Source of the DNA: Euptelea pleiosperma
Lineage: Eukaryota > Streptophyta > Magnoliopsida > Ranunculales > Eupteleaceae
Direction: 5' to 3'
Assembly: GCA_035048495.1 (NCBI GenBank)
Contig: CM068547.1
Location: forward strand, 17,739,913-17,803,912
DNA length: 64,000 bases
Within the stretch, counting starts at the first letter, position 1, and every line of letters starts with the position of its first letter. Of this stretch, positions 10,851-22,870 are shown in pieces. Both the position numbers and the translations under genes were made by a program. The notes beneath the pieces are model-generated. The model made no database searches. It was not told the origin of the DNA and worked only from the letters and a program-made list of their open reading frames with translations.

Positions 10851-11616
10851 GTCGGATGCTCATGTGACTTTTCAGGATTCACAGCCTAGTCCTTTGGTCA
10901 CTCATGCTGGTATTTCTACTGCTGAGATTGTTGTTCTCAGACGATTGCTGAGTCAGCTAGACGGTCCTTCTGCCACCCCTTCGACCTCCTTTTCCCAGTT
11001 AGGTAACAGTAGACCTGCCCATCATGTGTCCATATCCTCTCCTAGTTCTCCTTAGATCATTGATTCAGGGCTTCAGAACACATGACGGGCATGTCTTCCC
11101 TTTTTTCCACATACTCTATTTGTTCTGGTAGGGATAAGGTTAAAACTGTAGATGGCACCTTATCTTTTATCTCTGGGAAAGGAAATATCCTTCCTTCCCC
11201 TCATTTATATTTATCCTCTGTTTTGCATGTTCCTACTTTTACCTCTAACCTGCTGTCTGTGAGCTCCCTTACCCGTCAGCTAAACTGTAGTGTGATTTTT
11301 TTTCCTTCCTCATGTGTCTTTCAAGACCTGGAAACGAGGAGGACGATTGGCATTAGACATGAAGCTGATGGCCTCTATCTTCTGGATGTATCTCTGAGCC
11401 CATAGCACTGTAGTCTCATAGTAGTCTTAGTAGTAGTTTATCTTCTGTTCTTGGCATGCCCGTCTGGGGCATGTCTCTTTTCAGTACTTCAAACACTTAT
11501 TTCCTACTTTGTTTAGTTCTGTTTCTTTTTCTGAGTTACACTATGAGACATGTGAGCTCTCCAAACATTGTAGATCCACTTATCCATCTAGAGGTAATAA
11601 AAGCTCCAGTTCTTTT
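10851..11616 (+). pseudogene. Copia B protease and integrase zinc domain
   Basis: The protease motif IIDSG (about 11057) is preceded by a stop where Trp is expected and followed by a one-base loss before the EHMTGMSS block. The pre-integrase region (SSVLHVPTFTSNLLSVSSL, about 11214) and the CETCELSKHCRS cysteine pair (about 11549) follow. The coding text stops at 11616, where the solo LTR entered, and resumes at 15352. Confidence 0.85.
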
Positions 11617-14600
11617 TGTAATACCCTGAACCTTTGGTCAAGGGTATTAGTGTAAATAGTCATTATGAAGGTAACTTAGTCAATGCGATAATGCTGACAA
11701 TTCATTTTTTCTATTACACCGGATGGTTGGCATTTAACGAAACTTGCAGAACTTAGACGAGAACTTTTATATCATGTCACGTAGGAAATTCTCAAACACT
11801 TGACATGCACAAACGACCAATTGCATGCCTACACTGATACACACATGAATGTCAGATCACCCTGGAAAACCACTTATGAACTCGATATATTAGTAGCATA
11901 ATGAACTCTAAGACGTGGGACCCACAAATGACCTTAATACACTTATATTAACTACATTTTAATAATCCATAATTGGTAGACCACAGTGAGCAATTGAACA
12001 CTCGCGTAGACAATTCGGACATTAAGTACTCACCTACAATAATTTGGATATTTGAGGACAATTTTGTAAAATGAACGATAACGCACTATCTAAGGCTTAA
12101 TTGGTACATTAAGGATATAAATAAGATGATAGGCTATGAACCTAAGGAGTAACTACAACATAATACACCTCTCATGTACCATAGTTAATATACATTAACC
12201 TTACCTTGCCTAAATGGCACATTTGCAATTATTAAGAAAATGGGACACTTTGTTTAATTAAAATACTTTATATGTTGGACACATATGATACATGGAACAA
12301 AAGGATAAAGACAAATCTTAACTAGTAAAATAATTCACCTTGTGGTGGACGTGTACACCCCCATGGGCAGCACGTCCATGCATTCTTCCTTATGGTAACA
12401 CCTAACAACTTGAGAAAGAAAAAAATGGAAATATTATTTTAAAATTCTAAACAAAAGAAAAATGAATAATTACATACAAATAAAATCAGAAATATGGAGG
12501 TTCCTTCCATAAAATAACACATTTTCTGGGTTTGGGAAGTGTGCCTTCCATGGGCAACACGTCCACACTTTTACAATCGGTGGGAGGACCTTCTAAATTC
12601 CCTAATGGATACTAGTGACTCAACTAGGCAACAATTACAAACAGAGTTTTATAAGAATGAATAAAATAAAATAAAATAATAAAATAAAAGGAGCAATTCC
12701 TTGGGATTTCCCTAGTAGTGAAAGATCCCATGAGGGTAAGATAATATAGAGACCATCAACTTTAGGAAACTTTAAGGTCCATTCACCTTTCTTACCCCAT
12801 CTCTGCAAAACCGTTGGATTGGTGGGGTCACTTGGTCACAACATCCAGAATAATGGACTTACCTTAGAATCTTAGAATCACACCTAGCATACCACGTCCT
12901 TACCTTGGGGGAGTTCTCATATCTTCTCTCTTGCTGCCACCTAGATTATACCACTAAGAATTTTCCAACATTAGAAAGCTTGCAATAGTAAGAAAGTTGT
13001 TATTGGAGCACGTTTAGGCAACATGCGTACTCACTCAATAAGGTAAAATAACTCTACACCTTCCACTTTCCAACACTTCCGAACCTTTGGATTTCATGCA
13101 TAGAAACATTGTGAACTTTTCCATCTTTGACCTATGGGGTCAATGCCTATATGGTAACTTGTCTAGGGTAAAAGTCCCACTTAGGGAAACCGTTTTCCTC
13201 AACCCTACTAATAATATTGAGGGATCAAATCTCTAAGGAGGGATAATAAAATTCTAAAATCGTGAGGGCACTACCATTACACAAAATTCTAAGAACGTGG
13301 AGCTCTATCAATATCTCCATGAGGGATAATCATGAGCCAAACCCACATGCTCCATCGATGTGGTTACGTTACGGTAGGAAGAGGTTTCGAATATTCATAT
13401 TTGAACTGGAATTATTTTGCATAGCATGCTAGCATACGTTAGAAGTGTTTCCAATATTGCAAAATAAGTAGGGCTCAGTGCCCTTGGGTGAAAAACCCTA
13501 ATCCCCTACAGAGGAGCTCTCGGCCGAGCTACTCCCGACGTGGGAAGGAGAAGGAGACCCAGATATGGGTTGCGCTTATTTTTGCATGCATTGTATTTTG
13601 CAAACTGGGATGATTAGGAATAACCATAATTGTGATTGAATGCCTAATTTATGTTTACTTGAAATACAATTCTATGATGATGACATGATTTGATAATAAA
13701 GTAATAGATTATGACCTTAGCTTGAATGGAGTACGGTGGATTTTCTATTGAGCGTTAGCTCACGGCGTAAGCCGACCCCTTTAGGTTTTGTAGATGATGA
13801 TGTGGGCACGGACATGGGCAAGTGGGAGAATGTCAATGATATGGAGGCGGCGGCGGAGACACTAGATGGCGTTGAAGGAATTATGGGTTGATCTTAGACA
13901 TTGTTGGACTACGGTTATAGGGTTATATCTATGCATTGAAACTAATGATATTGATGTAATAAGTTAGACGTGGGGATGGCCACTTTGAATTGATTGGGTG
14001 TTGATTCATTCGTGATGATACGCCGTTAACGCTTATTTAGAACTTGGAACCTTTTCGAACTGGGTATGAACTAATTGATGCTCGATATTCTTAGAATGTT
14101 ATTATTATATGCTTTGTAAGTTCCGGTAGAAATTTCAGGAAGATTTAATGAGAAATGGCACATAAAATATTGGCCCAAAGCGATAAAATTGCCAAAACTT
14201 AAAGTGGACAGATTCTGTATTGCTGACTTGCAGCGCCTTTTTCATTAGGAAGATGGTAGAACCGGACCTTCGAGAGAATAGATTAATCGAAGCTTGTTCC
14301 GTCAGCTTTCCGAACGTATAAAGTTCGTTATGAGATTCAATGTGTACTGTCCTAGGAGGCCAAAACACTATACCTATTTCGACTTTAGACCACTAAACAG
14401 TAGAATCTGACTTTAGACCGAACTAAAACAAGGATGCTCCTTCTGTTAAATTTCCAGAAATGTAAAGTGCGTTAGGTGATTCAAACTGTGCTATCTTCGG
14501 TAGCCAAATCATTGAACCTATGTCAAACCAGTCTGGTTGACAACTAAACAGTAGAATCTGACTTTAGACTGAACTAAAACAATGATGCTCCTTCTGTTAG

Positions 14601-15351
14601 ATTTCCAGAAATGTAAAGTGCGTTAGGTGATTCAAACTGTGCTGTCTTCGGTAGCCAAATCATTGAACCTATGTCAAACCAGTCTGGTTGACCACTAAAC
14701 AGTAGAATCTGACTTTAGACCGAACTAAAACAATGATGCTCCTTCTGTTAGATTTCCAGAAATGTAAAGTGCATTAGGTGATTCAAACTGTGCTGTCTTC
14801 GATAGCCACATCATTGAACCTATGTCAAACTAGTCTGGTTTTATTTTCAGACCTAAGACACCTTTTTCACATAGTAATTTATAGAATCTGACCTTGGACA
14901 AAATAGGAAAGTCGGAGCTTATTGAATTAGCTTTCCGACAATATAAAGTATGTCAGTAGATTCAATCAGGACTGATCTACATGGTTAATTTACTGTGAAT
15001 AGGTCTGGTTCAACTGAGTCACTAGACTTGGAAAAAATCCACTAATACCCCGATCTTACCAAATTGGGATGTACCGTGTGACCCATTAATATTTGAACTC
15101 ATCTATACCCATGATTAATAGGGTAATTTGATAGACTACTTTTATTGAAATTATTATTAATGGTTCCGCTTAGTTGATAACGTGTGTTATAGTTAATGCC
15201 TTAATGGGCTTAAAGGGTAAATACAGTTGACTGGTTCATTCATTAGATTGGATTGGCTTTAAAGACAATCTTATTCTTATGTCAGGGTTTGGGTATGGGT
15301 TAACAATGGATAATTGGGTTGGATCCAGGTGCCCGGATTCGAGGGGTGACA
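11617..15351 (+). mobile_element. Ty3/gypsy-type solo LTR (3735 bp)
   Basis: Starts TGTAATACCC, ends GGGTGACA, and is flanked by CTTTT at 11612-11616 and 15352-15356. No gag or pol domain can be read inside. This TGTAATACC...GACA form, with an internal GAGCGTTAGCTCAC block near 13755, is typical of plant chromovirus-like gypsy LTRs. I infer recombination between two LTRs left one behind. The lineage is not proven. Confidence 0.8.
14392..14841 (+). repeat. 151-bp tandem repeat, three copies
   Basis: Units begin ACTAAACAGTAGAATCTG at 14392, 14543 and 14694, an exact 151-bp period, with few differences between copies. They end near GTCTGGTT. A diverged fourth relative may precede them (about 14215-14390). 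They lie inside the gypsy-type LTR. Confidence 0.88.
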
Positions 15352-16110
15352 CTTTTGATATTGTGCATTCTGATGTGTGGGGTCCTTCCCCTGTTATCTC
15401 TATTTTTGGCTTCCGCTACTTTGTTATTTTTGTTGATGACCATACACGGTGTACCTGGGTATCTCATGAAAACCAAAGATGAAGTTCATTCCATCTTAAA
15501 AGGTTGTCATAAGATGATCCACACAAAGTATGGCACCTCCATCAAGGTTGTTCAATCTGACCAAGGTGGAGAGTACATGTTTGGAGGTCTCCAGCAGTAC
15601 TTTTTTGATCATGGGGTTTGCCATCAGAATTCTTGCAGCTACACCCCTCAGCAGAATGGTGTGGCTGAACGCAAAATATGTCATCTGACAGAGGTCGCTC
15701 GATCTCTTTTGATTGGTGCCCATGTCCCAAGCTCCTATTGGTCCGATGCTGTTTTGACCGCTGCTTACCTGATTAACCGGATGCCTTCAGGTGCTCTCAA
15801 CTTCTAGTCTCCGGTCCAGGTTCTTGCTCCTAGCTTGTCTTTATTCCCTATCACCCCTTGTATTTTTGGGTGTGTCTGTTTGTTCACATTCTGGGTCCAC
15901 ATCGAAACAAGTTGGATCCTAAAGCTCCTAAGTATGTCTTCCTTAGTTACTCTTCTTATCACAAGGGGTACAAGTGTTATCATCCCTGGACAGGCAATAA
16001 ATATGTTTCCATGGATGTCACCTTTCGCGAGGAGACATTCTTTTTCTCCCCTACCTCTCTTCAGGCGGAGATACGTAGTGAAGAGAGGTCTGATCTTTGT
16101 CCTCTTCTTA
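15352..16110 (+). pseudogene. Copia B integrase core
   Basis: Resumes the frame after the solo LTR: DIVHSDVWGPSPV (first catalytic Asp), FVDDHTRCTW, then after a frameshift VVQSDQGGEYMF (second Asp, about 15550) and PQQNGVAERK (catalytic Glu, about 15645). The DDE residues are therefore present in the DNA but spread over two frames. Further frame changes occur near 15805 and 15860. The enzyme would insert the cDNA copy. Confidence 0.87.
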
Positions 16111-17505
16111 CTATATCTATGACTCCTCCATTCCCGTTGGTTGTCGAGCAGCCTACTCAGCCTATTATGGTGTCTAATAGTGCTCCCGAAGCACAAGGGG
16201 AGCTTCAGGTCAATCACAGAAGAGGAAAGGCCATTGCTGATCCAGTACTAGTGGTTCTATCCTTGGATCTAGGTAACATATCTTCCATCTCTGTTCCTGT
16301 CATTTATTCTTCCACTGATGCGTGTGCTCTTGATCTCCCCATTGCTTTACGGAAGGGTACTCGTAGTTGTACTCAACACCCCTTGAGCAACTTTGTCTTC
16401 TACGATGCCTTATCTCCTTCCTACAAGACGTTTATTACTTCTATGGACACTATTCCTATTCCCACTTCTGTGGCAGAAGGATTGGCACATCCCAGATGGA
16501 AAACCACTATGGTCGAGGATATGTGTGCCTTAGACAAAAATAAGATATGGAAGCTTGTTGATTTGCCAAGAGGAAGAAGCCAGTTGGGTGCAGATGGGTA
16601 TACACAGTTAAGTATCAGGCAGATGGGTCAATTCAGAAGTACAAGGCTAGATTGGTAATAAAGGGGATACTCAGAGCTATGGGATTGACTATGTGGAGAC
16701 CTTTGCACCTGTGGCAAAGATGAATTCCATCAGGGTGTTGTTGTCTTTAGCAGCAAACCAAGCATGGCCTTTGCATCAGCTGGATGTAAAGAATGCTTTC
16801 CTTCATGGTGATCTACATGAAGAAGTCTATATGGTACCTCCATCAGGATTTAGCTCCCCAGGGGATGGCAGCAAGGTGTGTCGACTGAGAGAAGCCCTCT
16901 ATGGGCTTAAGAAGTCTCCCCGAGCTTGGTCTGAGAGGTTCACTCTAGCAGTGAAGAAGCTGGGGTATACTCAAAGCCAAGCTGATCACACCCTATTTGT
17001 GAAGCATCTAGGGAAGAGCATTATTGCCCTCATCGTTTATGTTGATGACATCATTCTAATAGGGAATGATGCAGAAGAAGTGACCAAGCTAAAGAACCAT
17101 CTGGCAAGGGAATTTGAGACTAAGGATCTGGGGCTTCTCAAGTACTTTCTCGGCATAGAGGTTGCAAGATCCAGTCAAGGGATCTTCATCTCACAACGAA
17201 AGTACGTCCTAGACCTATTATAGAACTCTGGCAAGCTGGGAGCTAAGCTAGTTGAGACTCCCATAGAGCAGAACCACCAGTTGGCCGACTTGAGTAGTAC
17301 GCCTTTATCTGATGTGGGGGGTTTTCAAAGACTGGTTGGGAGGTTGATCTATCTCTCTTTGACTCGACCAGACATTGCCTATGCGGTCAGCGTTATCAGC
17401 CAGTACATGCATTCTCCTAAGGAGATCCATTCAGAGGCAGCACACAGGATTCTGAGATATCTCAAGTCTGCCCTGGCAGAGGCCTTCTCTTCCAGAAGAA
17501 TGACC
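16111..17505 (+). pseudogene. Copia B reverse transcriptase
   Basis: Contains PRWKTTMVEDMCALDKN (about 16492), [12 protein letters not shown] (about 16780), YGLKKSPRAW and the catalytic YVDD (about 17038). A frameshift lies near 16575-16700. A TAG at 17221-17223 stands where the family has a Gln. The frame re-opens at 17281 with RLVGRLIYLSLTRPDIAYAV. It is close to copia A in order and motif spelling, but its LTR is a different family. Confidence 0.88.
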
Positions 17506-17507
17506 AC

Positions 17508-17992
17508 ATGAGAGTTGAGTCATATATTGATGCAGACTGGGCAGGTGCCAAGGATGATAGGAGATCGACTTCAGGCTATTGCACCTTTGTTGGGGGCAAT
17601 CTAATTGCTTGGAGGAACAAGATGCAACCTGTTGTTGTCAGATCCAGTGCAAAGGCAGAATTCAGGAGAATGGCCCATGGCTTGTGCGAGATGTTCTCAT
17701 TGAAGATGTTGGTTGCTGAGTTTGGTTTTCCAGTCATGGGGTCGGTGAGCTTGTATTGCGACAACAAGGCTGCTATCAGTATTGCTCATAACCCGGTACA
17801 GCATGATCGGGCTAAGCACATTGAAGTGGATCGTCACTTCATAAGGGAGAAGATTGTATCTGGAGAAGTCTGCACTCCATTTGTGAAGACTGATGAGCAA
17901 GTAGTGGATGTCTTCACTAAAATAGTTCCCAGTTGGCAGCTTCACAGATGTTTATGAAAGTTCGGCATGCAGGATGTCTATGCACCAACTTA
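17508..17992 (+). pseudogene. Copia B RNase H
   Basis: Contains YIDADWAG, the RSSAKAEF block, YCDNKAAISIAHNPVQHDR and a C-terminal VFTK. RNase H would degrade the RNA strand during cDNA synthesis. There is a frameshift between it and the reverse transcriptase (17500-17515) and a stop near 17956. The polypurine tract TTAAGGGAGAG follows at 17990-18000. Confidence 0.88.
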
Positions 17993-18000
17993 AGGGAGAG

Positions 18001-18233
18001 TGTTATGAGATGCGTATTCTATACCTAGATGCGTATTTTATATGTATTGGGTTGCTATGTAAATACCCCTTGATGTGAGTGGTATACTTGTCTTTTTCTT
18101 ATTCCCTTTTATAAATAAGATTTATGGAGTCATTGTGAACTAAGCACAATAGACATCCTTTCTCTCTCTCCTCTCTACTCTCTATTCTCTCTTCTCCGAA
18201 CCTAACCCTAACCCTAATTCCTCTAATTCAACT
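18001..18233 (+). repeat. Copia B 3' LTR
   Basis: Starts TGTTATGAGATGC after the polypurine tract and ends TTCAACT; the duplicate GAAAC follows. Near the end it has a short CCTAACCCTAACCCTAA run that is also present, less perfectly, in the 5' LTR. Confidence 0.92.
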
Positions 18234-18238
18234 GAAAC

Positions 18239-19790
18239 TAGGCTGGTCCTTCCTCAATGAATCTAATGAACTTGGTCGTTTCCTAAAAGCTAAGTATATT
18301 AGTAAATTTGGAGATATGGTAAGATATCACAAAAATTCATCCATTTGGCCCGACATCAAATGGCTATTAAATGCGTGGATCCCAACCTTGGATGGCTTGT
18401 TGTTAATGGCAAAAGCATTGACCTATGGAAGGAAAACTAGGGAGGAATTGGAACCATTTGGGATAATCTAGAGATCGATCAAGGTTGCTTGAAGCTGTGC
18501 CACTCAAAGCTCTCTGCCATTATTTCAGATGGTAGATGAATTCTTTCTCAGCACATTAGCCTTCTTTTGCAGTTGGTGGGCATTCGGTCCATGCCGATTC
18601 CGACCACCCACATGCCGAATCAAAGAATCTGGAAACCTAACGTTTCAAGAATTTTCTGTGAAATCTGGTCATGAAACGGTTAGAGCCAAAGGAAGTAATT
18701 TGGTGGGAATCTTGGGTTTGGAAGTCCTCAAATCATCCGTGAGTCTCAGCCAACAGTTGGAAATTAATCCACGGATGAGTAGCTACAGATATCATCCTCA
18801 AAAGGAAGGGTTTCTCCATGGCACCAAGATGTTATTTGTGCCACAAAGAAGAAGAATTGTTAGATCATTTGCTATGGGTCTGTAATGAGACTTGGCAGAT
18901 GTGGACTTGGCTAGCTGGCATGTTCAGATCTAAAGAGATCTTCAGCTCTTTCAAGGTAGCTCTATCCTGGAGAAATCATCTCAGTCCGATTTTATAGGAT
19001 CTATGGTGTGCAGCAATTCTTAACACTGCCATTGCCATTTGGCATAACAGGAAGGGCATCATCTTTGAAGATATCATAGTTGATTGGGAGAGCAACAAAA
19101 GAAGAATTTTGAAAGCCGTAAAGGAAGCTGGTAATCTATCTTGCAAGCATATGTTCAACTCCATCTATGATCTTTCAATCATTTCGATGCAAGGAGTTGG
19201 TTGTAAATCAAACAAAGCTCCTAAGATCAGGGAATGTGCTTGGCAGACACCATTACAGGATTACATTAAGTTGAATTGTGACAGGGACTCCAAAGGTAAC
19301 CTCGATCAAAGAGACCTTGGTGTTATTTTCCGAGATCATCGGGGAGATTTCAAGGGGGCCTATTGCAAAGGGTTGGGAATCACCTCCAATTACATAGCCG
19401 AATGTTAAGCTATAGTTGAAGGTCTGGAATGGGCAGTCATCAAAGGGTGGAGAAAGGTTTGGATAGAAACCGATTAGAAGGCTGCTGCTATTGCCTTTGG
19501 GATGTGTGAAGTCCCCTGGAGTATGAGACCCCGATGGGAGGTTGCGATTAGAAATACTAATCACTACTTCATCACGACCACTTGGCGGGAAGTGAACTTT
19601 TCAGCGGACAAATTTCCTAATCAGGGTGCTAACTTAGAAAAAGAAGACTCTGAGTTTTTGTTGAGAGACCTCCATTTCTTTCTAAAATGGAGGATCCTCA
19701 TCTTAAGTATTACAAATTTGAGTGATTCCTCTTTTCTTTTTGTCTCCACCTTAGGTTTGAGGGCTTTTTTCTTTGGGGTACCAACCTAGT
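18239..19790 (+). pseudogene. LINE ORF2 C-terminus with zinc finger and RNase H
   Basis: Continues the LINE after copia B. The cysteine-rich reverse-transcriptase zinc finger reads CYLCHKEEELLDHLLWVC (about 18832-18885). An RNase H domain follows: LNCDRDSKGN (about 19272), YIAEC (about 19393), then REVNFSADKFPNQGANL (about 19588-19638). Stops replace residues at about 19405 and 19475. An RNase H at this position is known in one branch of plant L1 elements. The LINE at 29.5 kb lacks it. Confidence 0.85.
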
Positions 19791-19882
19791 TGGGATGCCG
19801 TAGGAGAGGGTGTTCTGCCTCTGTGCGTTCTATATAGTTTTCATTTTTTCTCTTCAATATACTTTACATTCAGCAAAAAAAA
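19791..19882 (+). other. LINE 3' UTR and poly(A) end
   Basis: A T-rich tail follows the last coding block and ends in eight A residues (19875-19882). This is the expected 3' end of a target-primed insertion. The partner TSD would lie left of the window. Confidence 0.7.
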
Positions 19883-20455
19883 TACAGATGGAATTCATCA
19901 TCCCCCATTGAGATTAAATCCTTGTAAGGATGAACTGTTGCTTGTGTGATCAACCACTAACCCATATCCTATCCTTGCCCATTCACTTGAGTGTGATGTG
20001 AGATTTGGTATGAATACTATTGTGTTGATTGTGTGGAGAAGGCACCGGTGGGAGACTACCGCATAGATTTAAATGACATAGATGACATCAATTGAAGACG
20101 TCTAGGCAGTAGAGTCAATTTAGTGGTCAATAGTGTCATGTTGGGTAACTTTATTAATCCCCCAACTTCTCAGAGTGCACGATTACACCTAGAGTAGGTC
20201 CTATGGTTTTTTTTTGTTTGGGTTTCCACGAAAAAATTGTGTGCCCTGTTGAATTATGGTTATTCCATCAATCAAACAATCCGATCTAATTTCTTAATGA
20301 ATATATCAGACCGTGGAATATTTGATTCAATTCGTATTTGTATTTGTTGGTGAGATTGGCTTGTTATGGTTTCGGATCTATTTTTAAGTGTAGACCGTTG
20401 TTGATCCTACCTATTCACCCCTTCTAGGTCTATAATTCAATAATCTTGGAATTTC
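19883..20455 (+). repeat. Sirevirus-like LTR, 3' portion
   Basis: Carries a CCTAGAGTAGGTCCTATGG block that matches the region near 37545, then TATTCACCCCTTCTAGGTCT (about 20411) and an end in ATTTCA at 20455. The LINE poly(A) abuts its left side, so the LINE landed inside this LTR. No internal sirevirus region follows; copia RT text starts directly. It may be a solo LTR. Confidence 0.5.
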
Positions 20456-20615
20456 ACTCTATGCGATTACTTAGACAGATATGTTTGTCCCTATTGCCAA
20501 GAACAAATCCCTTCATGTTTTGACATCCTTGGTTGCCATTCGTAAATAGCATTTTCATAAATTATATGTTAAGAATGCATACTTCCATGGCAATCTGTAC
20601 GATGTCTATATTTCT
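20456..20615 (+). pseudogene. Copia G reverse transcriptase fragment, first part
   Basis: Reads as a decayed copia RT: FVPIAKNKSLHVL, then KNAYFHGNLYDVYI, equivalent to [13 protein letters not shown] and [15 protein letters not shown] in copia A. It is cut at 20615 by the gypsy-type LTR and resumes at 22871. It is far more eroded than copia A-E. Confidence 0.7.
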
Positions 20616-22870
20616 TGTAAAACCCCAAAATACCTTTAATTAATGTATAATATTCTTAGCCCGTAAGTAATTCACTTGATTTCTAAGAAAATGGGCCCAA
20701 GTTTGAGGCCCAAGCACTTCCACCAAGTTAACATTAATAAGATTTTTTTTTTAAAGAAAACCCAAATTCCACCACCACCATACAACCCATCTCATTCCTC
20801 TCATCTTTCCTTTTCCAACTAAGATACTTATTCACTTTCCTAACTATACCTTTTGTCGTTTTCATACTAGAAAAGTGAAACCCAACCTATATATGTAGAT
20901 AGCCATCATAAATCTCTACTGTCATCACCTGTGAAACCTCTTTTTCTTAAAGTAATCTTCTCTCTCCTTTTGGTATGTCATTTTCTTTATTCATCTCTTA
21001 CTTTTGATTAGTTCTTGATTAGATTTTATTCATCTCTCTTATGAGAGCCTACATAGGTGCATGACTAGTTATTCCACTTTTATTTTAGTTTATTAATAAA
21101 TGCGTAAATTTTTATTGGGATATACAAGCTCATGGCTGTACCCACCCTTATAATTAAATTCTTTATTTTTTTATCAACAACAAAACTTTCAATTACCTTT
21201 TGAATTTTTCATTATTTTATTCATATCCCTTTTAAAAAGCAAAGTCTACAGTTTTTTTTAAAATCAAAGCTGATGATTCCATAACCGTACCTTTTTTCAC
21301 TTTTATTATTTCTTTTCGTTTACTTACAGTCCCATTAAAAATTGATTTCTTTATTATTTTTCTTTCATGTTGGAAAACCAAATCCATTAATGACCGTACC
21401 TTCATCCCTTGTTTTTCTCTTTGTATCATTTCTTTTCTTTTATTATATTAAGAATTTCATTATATTCCATCTTCAACAAGATTATTTATTTTTAGAAGCT
21501 CTTTTCTCTAAATTCATTTCTAACACCTTTCGAGTTTGATTTTATTATTTTATTTCTTCTTTCTCTCCCTTAAGTATTTTAATTATTTTTCCATTCTTTT
21601 GAAACCTAATAGGATTATTCTTCTTAAAACCCCATTAGGATTATTTAAACTCTTATCCAATTTTTTTAAAATTCTTACACTAGTTTTCATTAAAAGATAC
21701 ACTAAAAATGGGCTTAACCATTATAGTATTTTTACATGCATAAGTGCAACCCACAACATAACTCAAGAGACCATATTTTTGTAAATAGTAACCAACCAAT
21801 GTTAACATTTATCTAACTTAGATAGTGGGCCTAATTGAAGGCCCAATACAATTGGGATTAGATCTACGTGAAGGAGATAAAAGAAATAATTATAATTAAT
21901 TGGATAGCGAGCTCAGGTAGGAATTTCTCCCGATCTTACTTCTATGGATGCTTGTAAATTATTATATTATTAAAAGTATGTGTTTAAAATAGAAAATTTG
22001 ATTTTAATTTATTTTACAAAGCATGTATATTGATCTTTATGCATCTTCATTGATTTATCTGCACGTGTTGAGACATGATTTTCCTTTGGATATTATTCTG
22101 GAGCTTATTCCGTTGAGTTTATGGTTTTTATTTGATTAGTATTATTTTGAGGGTTCAACTTGATCTGCTGAGATCTTGATCCTATTGATGCTTTCTCAAG
22201 TCCTGAGAGCGTGCCTAAAGAGCAACGGGGACATTTTGTTCCCAATGGTGAAATACTTGAGACATCTCTAGATCTTTTTAGTGGAATTATGGCATGATTT
22301 GCAACAAAGCCACGTGTTTGGCCCAATCATACATTCTCATTTATATTGGCTCATTGGGGTTTCGGGATTTACCCGACAAGTCTGATTATCTGATCACCGA
22401 TATCATTGATGTATATTTTGATCATTGCTTGGTTTTATCATAGTTTTCGCTCATCCCCATACAAGTATGGGCGGTGGAGCAAACCTACTGGACACGTTAT
22501 GCTCATGCCTATTTTAACAGTTTGCAGATATACTAAATGGACCAATGGCTCAGTGATAGTAGCTGAAGGAGTTTAGCTTGTTAATTGCTTTCCTAGAGAT
22601 CATGTTTAGATTTATTCAGTCATTGGAATTCTTAGTTTTTCTCAGTAGGTTCTTATTTCGTATTCAGAATGTAATCGGATACAGATTTCAGATTTACATT
22701 GATGAAATTTATATTGAGATTGGTTTATTTGACTTGTGTGGTAACTTAGATACATGCTCACCATTTTATTTATATTATTTTAACTCACACCTCATGCCTC
22801 AGCCTCGGATATCGAATTCTATCCATACTCATCTTGGTCGAGTCATGGGTCTCGGATTCGGGTCGCGACA
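20616..22870 (+). mobile_element. Second Ty3/gypsy-type solo LTR (about 2.25 kb)
   Basis: Starts TGTAAAACCCC and ends GGGTCGCGACA, within a copia reverse transcriptase. No internal coding domains are visible. The flanks TTTCT (20611-20615) and TTTCT (22872-22876) match with a one-base offset in a T-rich context, so the TSD is uncertain. An alternative is a truncated longer element. Confidence 0.65.

Larger units (their letters stand above)
8800..18233 (+). mobile_element. Ty1/copia element B
   Basis: LTRs of 234 and 233 bp (8800-9033, 18001-18233) are flanked by GAAAC at 8795-8799 and 18234-18238. The internal region holds a Met-tRNA primer site, gag, protease, integrase, reverse transcriptase and RNase H. 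All are broken by stops and frameshifts, and integrase is also split by a gypsy-type solo LTR. It is inserted in the C-terminal part of the LINE. Confidence 0.94.
1021..19882 (+). mobile_element. Plant L1-type LINE, split in three by nested insertions
   Basis: The pieces are 1021-1838, 6482-8799 and 18239-19882. They read in order as ORF1 C-terminus, endonuclease, reverse transcriptase, zinc finger, RNase H, 3' UTR and an 8-base poly(A) (19875-19882). Reading across each interruption, with one copy of the 5-bp TSD removed, restores the expected protein order. All reading frames carry stops and frameshifts. The 5' end lies beyond the sirevirus LTR on the left. Confidence 0.85.

Noticed and set aside
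14135..14368. 77-codon minus-strand open stretch
   Set aside because: It lies in the gypsy-type LTR beside the 151-bp repeats; no family resemblance and no other support.
18200..18222. Telomere-like CCTAACCCTAACCCTAA run
   Set aside because: It lies at the end of copia B's 3' LTR and the 5' LTR has a close form, so it is LTR sequence and not an interstitial telomere.
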